This document shows positions 8,005 to 16,540 of a stretch of DNA of 19,218 nucleotides, one piece after another (position 1 is the stretch's first letter; every line of letters begins with the position of its first letter). A program made the translations under genes and the position numbers. Source of the stretch: an uncultured Clostridium sp. (GTDB lineage: Bacteria; Bacillota; Clostridia; Christensenellales; Borkfalkiaceae). The DNA lies in the NCBI GenBank assembly GCA_900555925.1, contig USMU01000032.1:1-19218 (forward strand), read 5' to 3'. The notes beneath the pieces were generated by a model. It worked only from the letters and a program-made list of their open reading frames with translations. It ran no database searches and was not told the DNA's origin.

Positions 8005-11000
8005 ATGAAACGAAGAACAAAAAATTTGACGTCCGTTTTTTGCGGCGCCGTCTTTGCCTTGGCGCTCATTGCAGGAGGCTCGGTTGTTGCGTCTGAATTG
8101 AAAGAAGTTCCCGCCGCTGCGGCGTCGCACGGGGTAAAAATTTCTGCGGACGATTTTGATGATACATCATTTACGCTTTTTTCCTCTACTGCCGAGGCCG
8201 GAGGGCTTCTCTATTCGTTTGCGGGCGCAGAAAGTCTTTCTCTCACCGGACAAACGGGACTTGCCATACGGGTGAAAAATCTTTCGACCGAGGAATATAA
8301 AATCAATCAATTCCGCGTATATACAAAGGATTCTCCCATTGTATATTCTCCCTACAATTCGACGATCCCTTTTCTTTGGATGAGCGGAGGGATCACGGAA
8401 ACCTCGCATAATGCTCGCTATCTTATCATCCCTGCAAATTTTGACGGATATATGCTTCTTCCCTTCGATCAAATGGTCGTTATCCGAAACTCGTCAAATA
8501 CATGGGATTGGAATGCAAGAACGCATTTGAGCGCAGAGGGAGAAGGTGACAATGCTCTGCCAACGGGAGAATGTAATCAGGTCGCTTTCTTTTCTTTGGC
8601 CTCTACGCAGGGAAAAGAACTCATGTTCGGAGTACATACGACATATATCAAGCAGGAAGGCGATTATATAAAGGGCGAAGGAACGACGGTCGATTTACAA
8701 ACGGCGGCAAAACCGAGCAGTGAACCGTTGATGACGGTCGCTTCCGTAACGTCGCTTACATGCAATTTTTCGGGGGACGAACACGTGTGTTTTTCCTCGC
8801 CGTCAAAGAGTGTTCCTTACGGTTATAGTCTGACGGTTCCCGCGACCTTCGATTTCGACTATGCACATGGAAGCATAACGATAGGCGAAGGGGACGACAA
8901 AATCGTGCAAGAAAGGTTACAGATAAAAAATACTTATAGACAAGATACCGTTTTTGAGGTCTTTACGGAGAGCAAAGAAATAAATCTCGACGATTCCTCC
9001 CGTATTCTCGACCCCGAAGACAACGGAACGACTTCAACGAATTACGGAGGCTCGTTTCCTTTCGCTTCGACAATTTCTGCGGCAGGATCCGACGGAATGG
9101 TTTTTCGCGTGCGCAATACGATGAATACGGAATATCTCATCGATACGTTATATATCAACGGAACGGGCGGGGCTCAGTGGTCGTTGCTGAATTCTGATGT
9201 GACCTACATAAGTATAGACGGGACAGTCTCTTTCTATTGTCCGGGCGGCGGAGAAACGGTAAAATATCGCAATACCCGCATCCCCGCGCTTTTTGACGGA
9301 TATATGGTGATTCCTTTTTCCGAGCTGGTAGCGACGCATGTAGATTCGACGATCGACGATGCCTATAATTGGAATCGTTTTGAAAAAGATAAACTCATAA
9401 AGGGATCTTCGGACGTCTGGACGGCTTATCCCGACGGCGGAATTACGGGAATAAACATTTATTTCAAGACCGGGAGCGGAAATGAAGGCCGAAACGAATT
9501 GATTTTGGGAGAGGCAGGCGTCTATACAGGCGAAGCGGCGGAATTTCGCCTTTCCGATTCGACATGCTTTGACGGAACGATAAAATCGCTTACGGCAAAC
9601 GGCGGACTCGTCACAATTTCCGCATATCCTGAGACGGTATCCGCGGTTACTTTGAAAGTAAATGGAATGGTCGGCGTTTCGGACGATTCTCTTTCATTAA
9701 ATTATGCTTCATCCGAAATACAGCTTACTTACGGCGAAAAGCTCTCTTTCGAGCCCGTAGTTTCTTTGGGCTATGCACTGAATAGGATAGAACTTGGCGG
9801 AGACGGAACGGGAACGCTCGAAGAACCTCTGTTCATCAACCTCGACAGGGATGGCGGAAATTACGAACTCGATTTTATTACCGAAGAAATTTTGAGCTTT
9901 CAGGCGGGTGACGGACAGATTGTATCGCTTCAGGATAAAAAGGGCATTAAGGTCAAGGTAAACAATTCGGGGGATTCCGCGGTCGAATACCGCATTATTA
10001 TCACGGACGGAGAGCGACAGTATATCGCTTCTTCCGTGGGGGTAGGTCTTTATGAAACGGAAAATATTGTAACTTACGGAAATGTTTTCAGTATTCCTGC
10101 GGGATATGAGGGAACGGTCTATATTCCGTTCAACGTTTGGCGCGGTTCGACTTACGGCGGCGTGCAAAACCTTCCCTTCGATTATGGCGAAGGAGAAAAG
10201 CCCAAGGAAGTCACGGGAAAGATTTATGTTGATTGCCGCAGCGGTCAGGATAAAGAGATGTTGCAGGCTGCTTTTAAGGACTGGACGTACGTAAATGAAC
10301 TTCCCGCTCCTTCAAAAGCAGATGTCTCCGAGGCCAATTTATATATGGAAGGAGATCGGGATTTTATCGGCGGCATGCTCTCGGACCCGGATACCACTAT
10401 GGCGGCAACTGACGCCGGGCAGGCAAAGGCGATTCGGATTACGCCGTTGGAAGAGCTTGCTTTCGGCGTCGCGGGATTTGCGGTACGGGTGAAAAATATC
10501 AGCGGCTCAGATTTCGGCATACGGGGATACTTTATCGGTTCAGACAATAAAACTTATGTCCCGACCGCCAAAAACTACTATACATTGATAGCGAAAGACG
10601 GTACGACGGAAAATATTGTGGATAATAATCGCAATATTATTGTTCCGAAAGATTTCGACGGAACTTTCGTCATTCATTTTGCCGATTTCGCTACGGATTC
10701 CGTTACTGCCGGACAGACGCAAAATATATTGAGAGAAGGACTTTTTATCAAATATTTTAATTTCTATTCCGCCGGTACGGCCGGAAATGGAATTTTATTC
10801 GGAAAAGCCGCCGTTATCGATTATAGCGGTACGGCATCGGCGGTCGATTGTTTTACTCCTCTGACCGTTTCCGATCCCAACGCCGGCGGCGCGTTTTCCT
10901 TGAAAGAAATTCGTGCCGTTTCCGTAAATAGTGAAAATAAAGAAGCTGTTATTTCTCCTTCCGAGGTCATTTTCGGGACGACGACCGTTTCTGTATCCCC

Positions 11001-11967
11001 CGTAAAAGATAAATTGATTACTTCCGTAATCGCGCCGGAGGGCTGTACGGTATCCGATAACCGAGACGGGACGTTTAATGTTGAAATTGTTTTCCCGTAT
11101 ACTTCTCAAGAGACGGATTTTACACTTGAAATAGCTTCTGTTGACGCTCTTTTCGTGTCCATAACGGCAGGAGAGCATGGTTTGGTAACATATAAGGGCA
11201 TGGATGTTTCGGACGGAATAATTGTTCCTGCCGGTTCCGATTATACTCTTTTCGTAACGCCCGAAACGGGATACGAAGCGATTGTAAAGGCTGGCGGAAA
11301 TCTTATTTCTTCCCAAAACAGCGAATATGTGATTCCGGCAGATTGTACGTCGGTAGAGATAGAATTCAGGGCCTTAAAGGCGGACCTTTCCGTAAAACTC
11401 AATGGAAAAGGGGGAGCCGTTTTCGATGACGAAACACTTATAGACGGGACAATTTCGATAGAACAAGGCGGTCACCTGCTGATTTTGACCCCAGAACAGG
11501 GATATTCGGCAATTGTTTTACTGAACGGAGAAACTTTGGAAAAGAAAGAGAACGGTTATGAATTTTTTATTTATGAAAATTCGACTTTGGAGATTTCTTT
11601 TCAAGCAATTGTTTATACGATCCATTATGATTTAGATCGCGGAACGAATGGAGAAAATCCTTCTTTCTATACAATAAACGATGAAGTAACGTTTGCCGCA
11701 GCGTCCAAAGAAGGATATACGTTTTTGCGTTGGTATATCCTCGAAAACGGAGAAAAAAAGACGGTTTCGGGAATCGAAAAGGGAACGACGGGAGATATTA
11801 CCGTGTACGCCGAATTCGAAAGGACGGAGGTTCCCGATTCCGGTCATCCGACAAAAAGCGGTTGCGGTTCTTCCGTCGCGGGATTTACGGGAACAGCGAT
11901 TTTATTTGCGGCGTTCTCGGGCTTGTTCATAATAAAAATGAAACGAAACGGAGGAAAAGATGATTAA
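8005..11967 (+). CDS. Large modular surface protein, four glycan-binding-like modules, GCGS anchor
   Basis: Secreted 1320-aa protein with a signal peptide at about residues 1-30. Four copies of one beta-rich module have cores at 85-154, 364-438, 647-709 and 824-892. Each starts with G-x-x-h-R/K-V-K/R-N (for example GLAIRVKN, GFAVRVKN) and ends with IPA-x-F-D-G-Y-x-h-IPF. The C-terminal third has beta-sheet segments like those of adhesins and an InlB/Flg_new-type repeat at about 1204-1273 (YTIHYDLDRGTNG, then GYTFLRWY). A tail follows at 1286-1320: GCGSS, hydrophobic helix, then KMKRNGGKDD. There is no catalytic motif and no LPXTG. It probably displays glycan-binding modules at the cell surface near the upstream hydrolases. 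AAGGAG at 7991-7996 supports the ATG. Its stop lies 8 bp inside the next gene. Confidence 0.82.
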   Translation: MKRRTKNLTSVFCGAVFALALIAGGSVVASELKEVPAAAASHGVKISADDFDDTSFTLFSSTAEAGGLLYSFAGAESLSLTGQTGLAIRVKNLSTEEYKINQFRVYTKDSPIVYSPYNSTIPFLWMSGGITETSHNARYLIIPANFDGYMLLPFDQMVVIRNSSNTWDWNARTHLSAEGEGDNALPTGECNQVAFFSLASTQGKELMFGVHTTYIKQEGDYIKGEGTTVDLQTAAKPSSEPLMTVASVTSLTCNFSGDEHVCFSSPSKSVPYGYSLTVPATFDFDYAHGSITIGEGDDKIVQERLQIKNTYRQDTVFEVFTESKEINLDDSSRILDPEDNGTTSTNYGGSFPFASTISAAGSDGMVFRVRNTMNTEYLIDTLYINGTGGAQWSLLNSDVTYISIDGTVSFYCPGGGETVKYRNTRIPALFDGYMVIPFSELVATHVDSTIDDAYNWNRFEKDKLIKGSSDVWTAYPDGGITGINIYFKTGSGNEGRNELILGEAGVYTGEAAEFRLSDSTCFDGTIKSLTANGGLVTISAYPETVSAVTLKVNGMVGVSDDSLSLNYASSEIQLTYGEKLSFEPVVSLGYALNRIELGGDGTGTLEEPLFINLDRDGGNYELDFITEEILSFQAGDGQIVSLQDKKGIKVKVNNSGDSAVEYRIIITDGERQYIASSVGVGLYETENIVTYGNVFSIPAGYEGTVYIPFNVWRGSTYGGVQNLPFDYGEGEKPKEVTGKIYVDCRSGQDKEMLQAAFKDWTYVNELPAPSKADVSEANLYMEGDRDFIGGMLSDPDTTMAATDAGQAKAIRITPLEELAFGVAGFAVRVKNISGSDFGIRGYFIGSDNKTYVPTAKNYYTLIAKDGTTENIVDNNRNIIVPKDFDGTFVIHFADFATDSVTAGQTQNILREGLFIKYFNFYSAGTAGNGILFGKAAVIDYSGTASAVDCFTPLTVSDPNAGGAFSLKEIRAVSVNSENKEAVISPSEVIFGTTTVSVSPVKDKLITSVIAPEGCTVSDNRDGTFNVEIVFPYTSQETDFTLEIASVDALFVSITAGEHGLVTYKGMDVSDGIIVPAGSDYTLFVTPETGYEAIVKAGGNLISSQNSEYVIPADCTSVEIEFRALKADLSVKLNGKGGAVFDDETLIDGTISIEQGGHLLILTPEQGYSAIVLLNGETLEKKENGYEFFIYENSTLEISFQAIVYTIHYDLDRGTNGENPSFYTINDEVTFAAASKEGYTFLRWYILENGEKKTVSGIEKGTTGDITVYAEFERTEVPDSGHPTKSGCGSSVAGFTGTAILFAAFSGLFIIKMKRNGGKDD
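8257..10680 (+). repeat. Four tandem-dispersed copies of a carbohydrate-binding-like module
   Basis: Protein-level repeats within the 1320-aa surface protein. Cores map to 8257-8466, 9094-9318, 9943-10131 and 10474-10680. Each copy carries an opening (A/F)V(R/K)VKN-like strand and a closing IPA-F-DG-hhIPF strand about 55-70 residues later. Divergent copies also occur in the secreted 480-aa protein at 3956-4204 and 4760-4981. Copies are divergent in DNA, so this is old domain duplication and not recent tandem repeat expansion. Confidence 0.72.
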
Positions 11968-12973
11968 ACTTGTTCAGCGTGAGCTTTTAAGTTGTGAAGC
12001 GATTGTCCGCCGAGCGCCGAATGGTGAATTATTATTGGTTTGCCAGTGCGGCGACGTGACGGAGCCGGCTCCGTTGAACAGAGTATACGTGTGGCACAGC
12101 AGAGATGACGGGGAAAATTGGTCCGGACGGAAATTGTTGGTTCCGGAGGACGGCAGGGCGGTATATCAGACGGAAGTGAGCGTCATAGGCGAAGAAATTC
12201 GCGTTTACGTGACTTTTCACGACGGAAGATTTTGCAAAAACGAACAAGCCGTCTATGTCAGTCGCGACAGCGGTTACACATGGGAAAAGGGAAGCTCTCT
12301 TCCGTTTCTGCACGGATTCTATTTTGTCAGAGGATTGCTTCAAGAGGGAAATAAACATTTTTTACCTTACCAACTCTACAACATTTCCGAAGAACAATCG
12401 GAAAAACTGTCAAAAGAAAAGAAGTTTTTGTGGGACGCGGGGCTCGATGTAGTGAGAAACGGCGTGCTTATTTCAGAAGACGGAGGGAAAACCTATACCC
12501 GAAGCGAAGGGGAAGCTCTGCTTCCCCTGAAAGACGAAAAAGGGAAGCTCAGATTCGTATGGAGCGAACCTTCCGTCGCGCGTATGCCGGACAAAACGCT
12601 TGCGATGCTGTTGCGTTTTGACTATACCGGCCGACTTTATCTCAGTCGTTCGGCCGACGAGGGAAAGACGTGGAGCGTGCCTCGGGCGACGGATATTCCG
12701 AATCCGTCCAATAAAGTCAAATTGATTCCTCTCGGAGGGGAAAAAGCAGCACTGTTTCATACGCCCAATTGTATACACGGTATCTCGAACCGACATCCCT
12801 TGTCTGTATGGGTTAGCTCCGACGGAATGAAAACGTGGGAAATAAAAAAGACTATATGGGATTTGGACGGCTGGATTTCCTATCCCGACGGATTTATCGA
12901 AAACGGCGTCGCTTATATTGCCGTAGAATTGAATCGCCATGACGTTTATTTTATAAAAGAAAGGATTTTTTAA
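11960..12973 (+). CDS. Cytoplasmic BNR/sialidase-fold hydrolase-like protein
   Basis: A 337-aa protein without signal peptide, so cytoplasmic. It has five Asp-box-like repeats: SRDDGENW (47-54), SRDSGYTW (101-108), SEDGGKTY (172-179), the DEGKTW end near 238 and SSDGMKTW (286-293), giving a six-bladed propeller. The sialidase-superfamily Glu/Arg segment is seen as WSEPSVARMPDKTLAMLLR, and the terminal blade as SYPDGFIENGVAYIAVE. It probably acts on an oligosaccharide after import; the signature arginine triad of sialidases is not evident, so it may be another exo-glycosidase or lyase of the same fold. The ATG at 11960 is preceded by CGGAGG, and the gene overlaps the previous one by 8 bp. Confidence 0.8.
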   Translation: MIKLVQRELLSCEAIVRRAPNGELLLVCQCGDVTEPAPLNRVYVWHSRDDGENWSGRKLLVPEDGRAVYQTEVSVIGEEIRVYVTFHDGRFCKNEQAVYVSRDSGYTWEKGSSLPFLHGFYFVRGLLQEGNKHFLPYQLYNISEEQSEKLSKEKKFLWDAGLDVVRNGVLISEDGGKTYTRSEGEALLPLKDEKGKLRFVWSEPSVARMPDKTLAMLLRFDYTGRLYLSRSADEGKTWSVPRATDIPNPSNKVKLIPLGGEKAALFHTPNCIHGISNRHPLSVWVSSDGMKTWEIKKTIWDLDGWISYPDGFIENGVAYIAVELNRHDVYFIKERIF

Positions 12974-12974
12974 T

Positions 12975-13991
12975 ATGGATTTATTGATAGACGTGGGCAG
13001 CAGCAATATTAAATGGAAAATTTACGAAGAAGGGAAAGGAACAGGAGAAGGAAGTATTCCTTTTCCTGCTCCGCTACGCGACGAATATCCTTATTTTGAA
13101 GTCGACGGCGAAGAAATCATCGGATGTGTTCAAAAAATAATCCGTTTATTTTCCCCGTCGCGTACATTCTTTTCCGTGCAAATGCACGGTTATATATTAT
13201 TAAAGAACGGAAAGCCGGTTACTCCCTATATTTCGTGGCGGGATAAACGCGGAGAAGGTATCACTCCTCATTTTTCCATTACGCAAGCGTACGGAGTGTC
13301 GTTAAAACCGAATCTTCCCCGTTTGAGTTTACAAACGCTGCATACGGATGCGGACAGCTTTTGTACTTTGGGATCTTTTCTTTCATATTGTTTGACGGGA
13401 AGGAATGAAACGCATATAACGGATGCGGCAGCATCGGGATTTTTTAATGTAAAACTCAAAAGCATAGATGAATGTAGACTTTACCTTCCCGAAGCGAGCT
13501 TTTATGTAAAAGAAATAGGCAGGTATGCGTCGAGCAGGATTTATACTCCGACCGGCGATCAGCAGGCGTCGGTTTTGGGTGCCGTTTCTGCTTGTTCCGA
13601 GCATGGAAACGGATATGTTATGAATCTCGGAACGGCGGGACAATTATGTATGATTTCCGAAAAATTTATTCGGGGAGACTTCGAGAGTCGGCCGTATTTT
13701 TACGGAAAGACGCTCTGCACGGTGACAGGTTTGCCCGCAGGGGAGTTTCTAAAAAGACAGAAAAATGCGGACAGAACCCAAACGGAAGAAATCATGTATC
13801 AGAAATATTTTTCCGCTTTGCAAAAACTACCCCGAAGAAAGTCGATTTTAGCAGTCGGGGGAGTGACAAAATATCATCGGGATTTGGTCGAAAGAGTGTT
13901 GAACCGATTAGGATTAGATTATTTTGTCGACGAAAAGAGCGGAGCCATAGAAGGATTAAAAATTTTAGCCGGGGAGGCGGAAAAACGATGA
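12975..13991 (+). CDS. Compact FGGY-family carbohydrate kinase
   Basis: Sugar kinase of the FGGY family, 338 aa, phosphorylating a monosaccharide with ATP in the cytoplasm. The phosphate-1 motif is LLIDVGSSNIKWKIYE (residues 3-18). The substrate-domain block QMHG..LLKNGKPVTPYISWRD is clear. The catalytic-Asp block is TPTGDQQASVLGA (Asp195), followed by NLGTAGQL (phosphate-2) and a terminal AVGGVTKYHRDL to EGLKILAG region. FGGY kinases are usually about 480-520 aa, so this is markedly shorter, mostly in the second domain. All core motifs are kept and the frame is open, so it looks compact and not broken. Specificity is unknown; a rhamnulokinase- or xylulokinase-like substrate would suit the aldolase next door. 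Confidence 0.85.
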   Translation: MDLLIDVGSSNIKWKIYEEGKGTGEGSIPFPAPLRDEYPYFEVDGEEIIGCVQKIIRLFSPSRTFFSVQMHGYILLKNGKPVTPYISWRDKRGEGITPHFSITQAYGVSLKPNLPRLSLQTLHTDADSFCTLGSFLSYCLTGRNETHITDAAASGFFNVKLKSIDECRLYLPEASFYVKEIGRYASSRIYTPTGDQQASVLGAVSACSEHGNGYVMNLGTAGQLCMISEKFIRGDFESRPYFYGKTLCTVTGLPAGEFLKRQKNADRTQTEEIMYQKYFSALQKLPRRKSILAVGGVTKYHRDLVERVLNRLGLDYFVDEKSGAIEGLKILAGEAEKR

Positions 13992-14731
13992 GAAAAGCCG
14001 GAATTATGATTTCGGAAATTTCATTTTCCAATATGCCCGTATTGATGAAAAATGCGGGATTGGATTTTTTTATTCTCGATTTAGAACACGGCGGTTTCGA
14101 TTATGCCGATGTTGCGAGAATCATTATGACGGCGCGACTTTGCGGGGTGGAGAATATCGTTCGTCTGCCGGATAATTCCCGAAAAGATATTATTAAATTG
14201 ATGGATATGGGAGCGGATGGCCTTTTATTGCCGATGACGAACAATGCTTCGGAGATTCGGGAGGTCGTGCGATACGCAAAATATCCGCCGACAGGTGAAC
14301 GGGGAATTTCCACGATGCGTGCGCATACCTTTTATAATCCGCCTCCCATGACGGAATATTTTTCTAAGGCAAATGCCCGAACGAAAATTTTTGCTCAAAT
14401 TGAAACCCGAGAAGGGGTGAAAAATATCATTTCTATTCTTTCCGAAAGAGGGGTTGAGGGGTGTATGATAGGCCCTAATGATCTTTCGGCGGATTACAGC
14501 TGTTTAGGGAACGAGTGTGCTGAGGAAATACTGAATGCGATAGAGCGTATAGGAGGGGTAACGAGGGACGAAAAGAAAGCCGCGGGGATCATTACTGGAA
14601 ACAAAAATTATTTAGAAAAATCAAAGGCAAATAATTTTACTTATTATTGCCAAGGAAGTGAATTAAATGCGATAAGGGAATACTGTAAAAAAATAACAGA
14701 CGGTATTAAATGCATGCAATTTCCTACATAA
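13988..14731 (+). CDS. HpcH/HpaI-family aldolase
   Basis: Class II (metal-dependent) aldolase of the HpcH/HpaI family, 247 aa, likely cleaving a 2-keto-3-deoxy sugar acid to pyruvate and an aldehyde. Family residues are present: DLEHGG (Asp31, His34), VRLPD (Arg59), KYPPTGERG, IETREG (metal-ligand Glu139) and GPNDLSADY (Asp165). The frame is open well upstream, but that region lies inside the kinase gene. The ATG at 13988 gives a proper family N-terminus and overlaps the kinase stop as ATGA, so it is the chosen start. Last gene of the operon; a hairpin terminator follows. Substrate (for example a 2-keto-3-deoxy-rhamnonate-like acid) is inference only. Confidence 0.9.
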   Translation: MRKAGIMISEISFSNMPVLMKNAGLDFFILDLEHGGFDYADVARIIMTARLCGVENIVRLPDNSRKDIIKLMDMGADGLLLPMTNNASEIREVVRYAKYPPTGERGISTMRAHTFYNPPPMTEYFSKANARTKIFAQIETREGVKNIISILSERGVEGCMIGPNDLSADYSCLGNECAEEILNAIERIGGVTRDEKKAAGIITGNKNYLEKSKANNFTYYCQGSELNAIREYCKKITDGIKCMQFPT

Positions 14732-14748
14732 AAACGTAAACGTTTTTT
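14731..14748 (+). terminator. Weak hairpin with T-run after the aldolase gene
   Basis: AAAACG (14731-14736), loop TAAA and CGTTTT (14741-14746) followed by more Ts. The stem is short and AT-rich, directly after the aldolase stop. It may assist the stronger hairpin that follows. Confidence 0.4.
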
Positions 14749-14757
14749 CTATATGTG

Positions 14758-14797
14758 CCCTGCGTCCTGCCGAAAGGCAGGACGCAGGGAATTTTTT
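14758..14797 (+). terminator. Strong intrinsic terminator of the sugar operon
   Basis: A perfect 14-bp GC-rich stem (14758-14771 with 14776-14789) closed by a GAAA tetraloop, then AATTTTTT. It ends the long + strand operon. It lies between convergent genes, so the stem can form on both strands, but the T-tract only follows it on the plus strand. Confidence 0.92.
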
Positions 14798-14812
14798 ATG
14801 ATTGTCAAAAAA

Positions 14813-15946
14813 TTAATCGTCATCGTCGTCTTGGTCGTCAAAACGGTCATGGTCGGAAGATTCGCCGTTTTCAAAGACATAGTGATAGTTGCCCTGACGG
14901 ATATAAATTCGGAAGCGGACGTCCCTGCCGTCGATATTGCCTCGGACAAAAAGGACTCGTTCTCCGTCTTCCGTTTCGTCGTTGAAAATCAGTTCCTCCT
15001 TTTTTCCGTCTTTGGAAACCGTCATTTTCAGTTCGAGTTCGTCGTCTTCCTTTTCGTATTTGATTTCCGTCTTTTCAATCAGTTTGTTTTTTGAATAGAC
15101 GGAGTAGACATATTCTTTTTCCGTTTCTGATTCTCCGTCGTCTTCCTCCGTTTCGGTCTCTTGTTCCACTTCAATATAGGAATTTTTCTCCGTATCCGTA
15201 AATGCTTTGAAATACAGTTCGTTTTCCGTTTCGCCTTCGGAAAATTCCGTTTCATAGCTCCCTTCGACGGGATAGGCTGTATCTTCTATGACGAGTATAC
15301 CCGAAAGGGAATAACTTTCTTCCGTCTCGTCGTCTTCCGTTTCTCCTTCGAGAAAAACTTTGTCATAGTACATGACATAGGAGACGCTGTCTCCCAAAAG
15401 GTCGGTATAGGAAACGGTCATTCCGTAGGTGTAACCCATTTCTCCTGCAATGCCTTCTCCCGTTATGGCTCCGTCGCTCAAAAGACTTTCCACCAAAGCC
15501 ATATATTTATTGATTGTATCGATTTGTTCGGAAGAATTCTTCCGAACGACAGCGGACATCGCCCGTACTTTTTGGAGTGCGGGAGTAGCGGATTTTTCAG
15601 AGGACAAGATTGTTCCTATGGAAGCGGCGCCGTAAGCATAAAAGGAATCGGCGTCGGTAATATCCGCGAATTTATTTCCGCTCGGAGCGGGAAAGAAAGG
15701 GGCTTTCGATTTATGCAAAAAAACGGGGAGAAGAATACAAAGAGCCAAAAGGACTGCAAAAACCGACGCGCAGAGCGCAATGAGCTTATTTCGATTTTCT
15801 TTAACCGTTTTTTCGCCTCCGTGCGCATAGGACAAAGATACTTCTTTTTCCTCGTAGCCGAGTTGCCGTTTAATATTGTCTTTTATATGCTTATCGGGAA
15901 GAATTTCCGCAGAATGTTCCGATAATAATTTTTTTATTTTTTTCAT
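14813..15946 (-). CDS. Membrane anti-sigma factor with extracytoplasmic sensor domain
   Basis: Single-pass membrane protein of 377 aa, overlapping the ECF sigma gene by 4 bp and so its probable anti-sigma factor. Cytoplasmic N-terminus (about 1-52, Lys-rich, MKKIKKLLSEHSAEILPDKH). One transmembrane helix at about 54-77. An extracytoplasmic domain at about 95-362 is very acidic and rich in Glu, Thr and Tyr, with a terminal poly-Asp run. No zinc anti-sigma HxxxCxxC motif is present. The extracytoplasmic domain is paralogous to the lipoprotein encoded divergently at 16686-17711: the block YMALVESLLSDG (148-159) is identical, with further co-linear matches (SYVMYYDK, ELELKM). A good RBS (GAGGAGG on the minus strand) precedes the start. 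Confidence 0.82.
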   Translation of the reverse strand: MKKIKKLLSEHSAEILPDKHIKDNIKRQLGYEEKEVSLSYAHGGEKTVKENRNKLIALCASVFAVLLALCILLPVFLHKSKAPFFPAPSGNKFADITDADSFYAYGAASIGTILSSEKSATPALQKVRAMSAVVRKNSSEQIDTINKYMALVESLLSDGAITGEGIAGEMGYTYGMTVSYTDLLGDSVSYVMYYDKVFLEGETEDDETEESYSLSGILVIEDTAYPVEGSYETEFSEGETENELYFKAFTDTEKNSYIEVEQETETEEDDGESETEKEYVYSVYSKNKLIEKTEIKYEKEDDELELKMTVSKDGKKEELIFNDETEDGERVLFVRGNIDGRDVRFRIYIRQGNYHYVFENGESSDHDRFDDQDDDDD

Positions 15947-16473
15947 AAATCTGCCTCCTCCTTGATAAGATGAGCTTTTAGCTTTTTCAGGGCCTCGTTG
16001 TTTTTCCAGGTAACCGTTCCGACGGGAATATCGAGCATCTCGGACACCTCCCGTCGTTTATATCCTGAGACCTGACATAGCATAAGAATGTTATATTCTT
16101 CTTCGGACAGAATTTTTGCCGCAACGTCGAAAATATAAGGAAGTTCTGTTTCGTGGTGACCGTATTTATAGGAATCGGTTTCAAAATCCGTGGGAATTTC
16201 CCGCCGATATTTTTTCAGGTGATTGAGCGCAAGCGATTTTCCGATTCTGCATATCCAGGCAGAGAAATTCGTCCCCGTCTGATATTGATTCAGCGCGGAG
16301 ATTGCCCGAATGAATGTATCCTGTAAAATGTCCTCTGCATACATCTTGTCGCGGACGATATAGAGAATCGCAAAATAAACGGAACGATTTGTGTGTTCGT
16401 AAATATAATCGAAAGCGCGTTTATTTCCGCTCTTTAATTCGGCAATTTTCTTTTCGAGTTTATCGCGGTTCAT
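15943..16473 (-). CDS. ECF-type RNA polymerase sigma factor
   Basis: Extracytoplasmic-function sigma factor of 176 aa with only regions 2 and 4. Region 2 contains AEDILQDTFIRA and the -10-binding segment NFSAWICRIGKSLALNHLKK. Region 4 carries a helix-turn-helix, YKRREVSEMLDIPVGTVTW, which reads the -35 element. The start is preceded by a GGGAG-type site on the minus strand, and a SigA promoter lies about 60 bp further upstream. Stop and anti-sigma start overlap as ATGA, giving translational coupling and a 1:1 ratio. It could not be assigned to a named ECF group by eye. Likely targets include the divergent lipoprotein gene. Confidence 0.9.
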   Translation of the reverse strand: MNRDKLEKKIAELKSGNKRAFDYIYEHTNRSVYFAILYIVRDKMYAEDILQDTFIRAISALNQYQTGTNFSAWICRIGKSLALNHLKKYRREIPTDFETDSYKYGHHETELPYIFDVAAKILSEEEYNILMLCQVSGYKRREVSEMLDIPVGTVTWKNNEALKKLKAHLIKEEADL

Positions 16474-16489
16474 AATTTCTCCCTAATAA

Positions 16490-16516
16490 TAACAATCAAA
16501 AAAGGAAAATTGTTGG
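16490..16516 (-). promoter_or_regulatory. Composite motif CCAACA...ATTGTTAT, minus-strand copy
   Basis: CCAACA then 14 bp then ATTGTTAT, read on the minus strand just before the sigma gene. A similar element with a 15-bp gap lies on the plus strand before the lipoprotein gene. The two half-motifs are partly inverted repeats, so it may be an ECF promoter or a repressor operator. As a promoter it would leave almost no leader here, so an operator fits this copy better. Confidence 0.35.
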
Positions 16517-16540
16517 TAAAAAGAACAAATTCTATACAAT

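Noticed and set aside
13592..13987. Upstream in-frame extension of the aldolase reading frame
   Set aside because: It lies wholly inside the kinase gene in another frame, has Arg/Lys-rich non-family sequence, and the internal ATG at 13988 gives the normal aldolase N-terminus.
14731..14748. LacI/CcpA-like operator reading of the palindrome after the aldolase stop
   Set aside because: It follows the last gene of the operon with a T-run and no promoter nearby, so a weak terminator stem is the simpler reading.
15161..15925. Plus-strand open frame (254 codons) opposite the anti-sigma gene
   Set aside because: Antisense shadow caused by the Glu/Ser-rich codons of the anti-sigma factor; Phe-rich and without recognisable domain or RBS.
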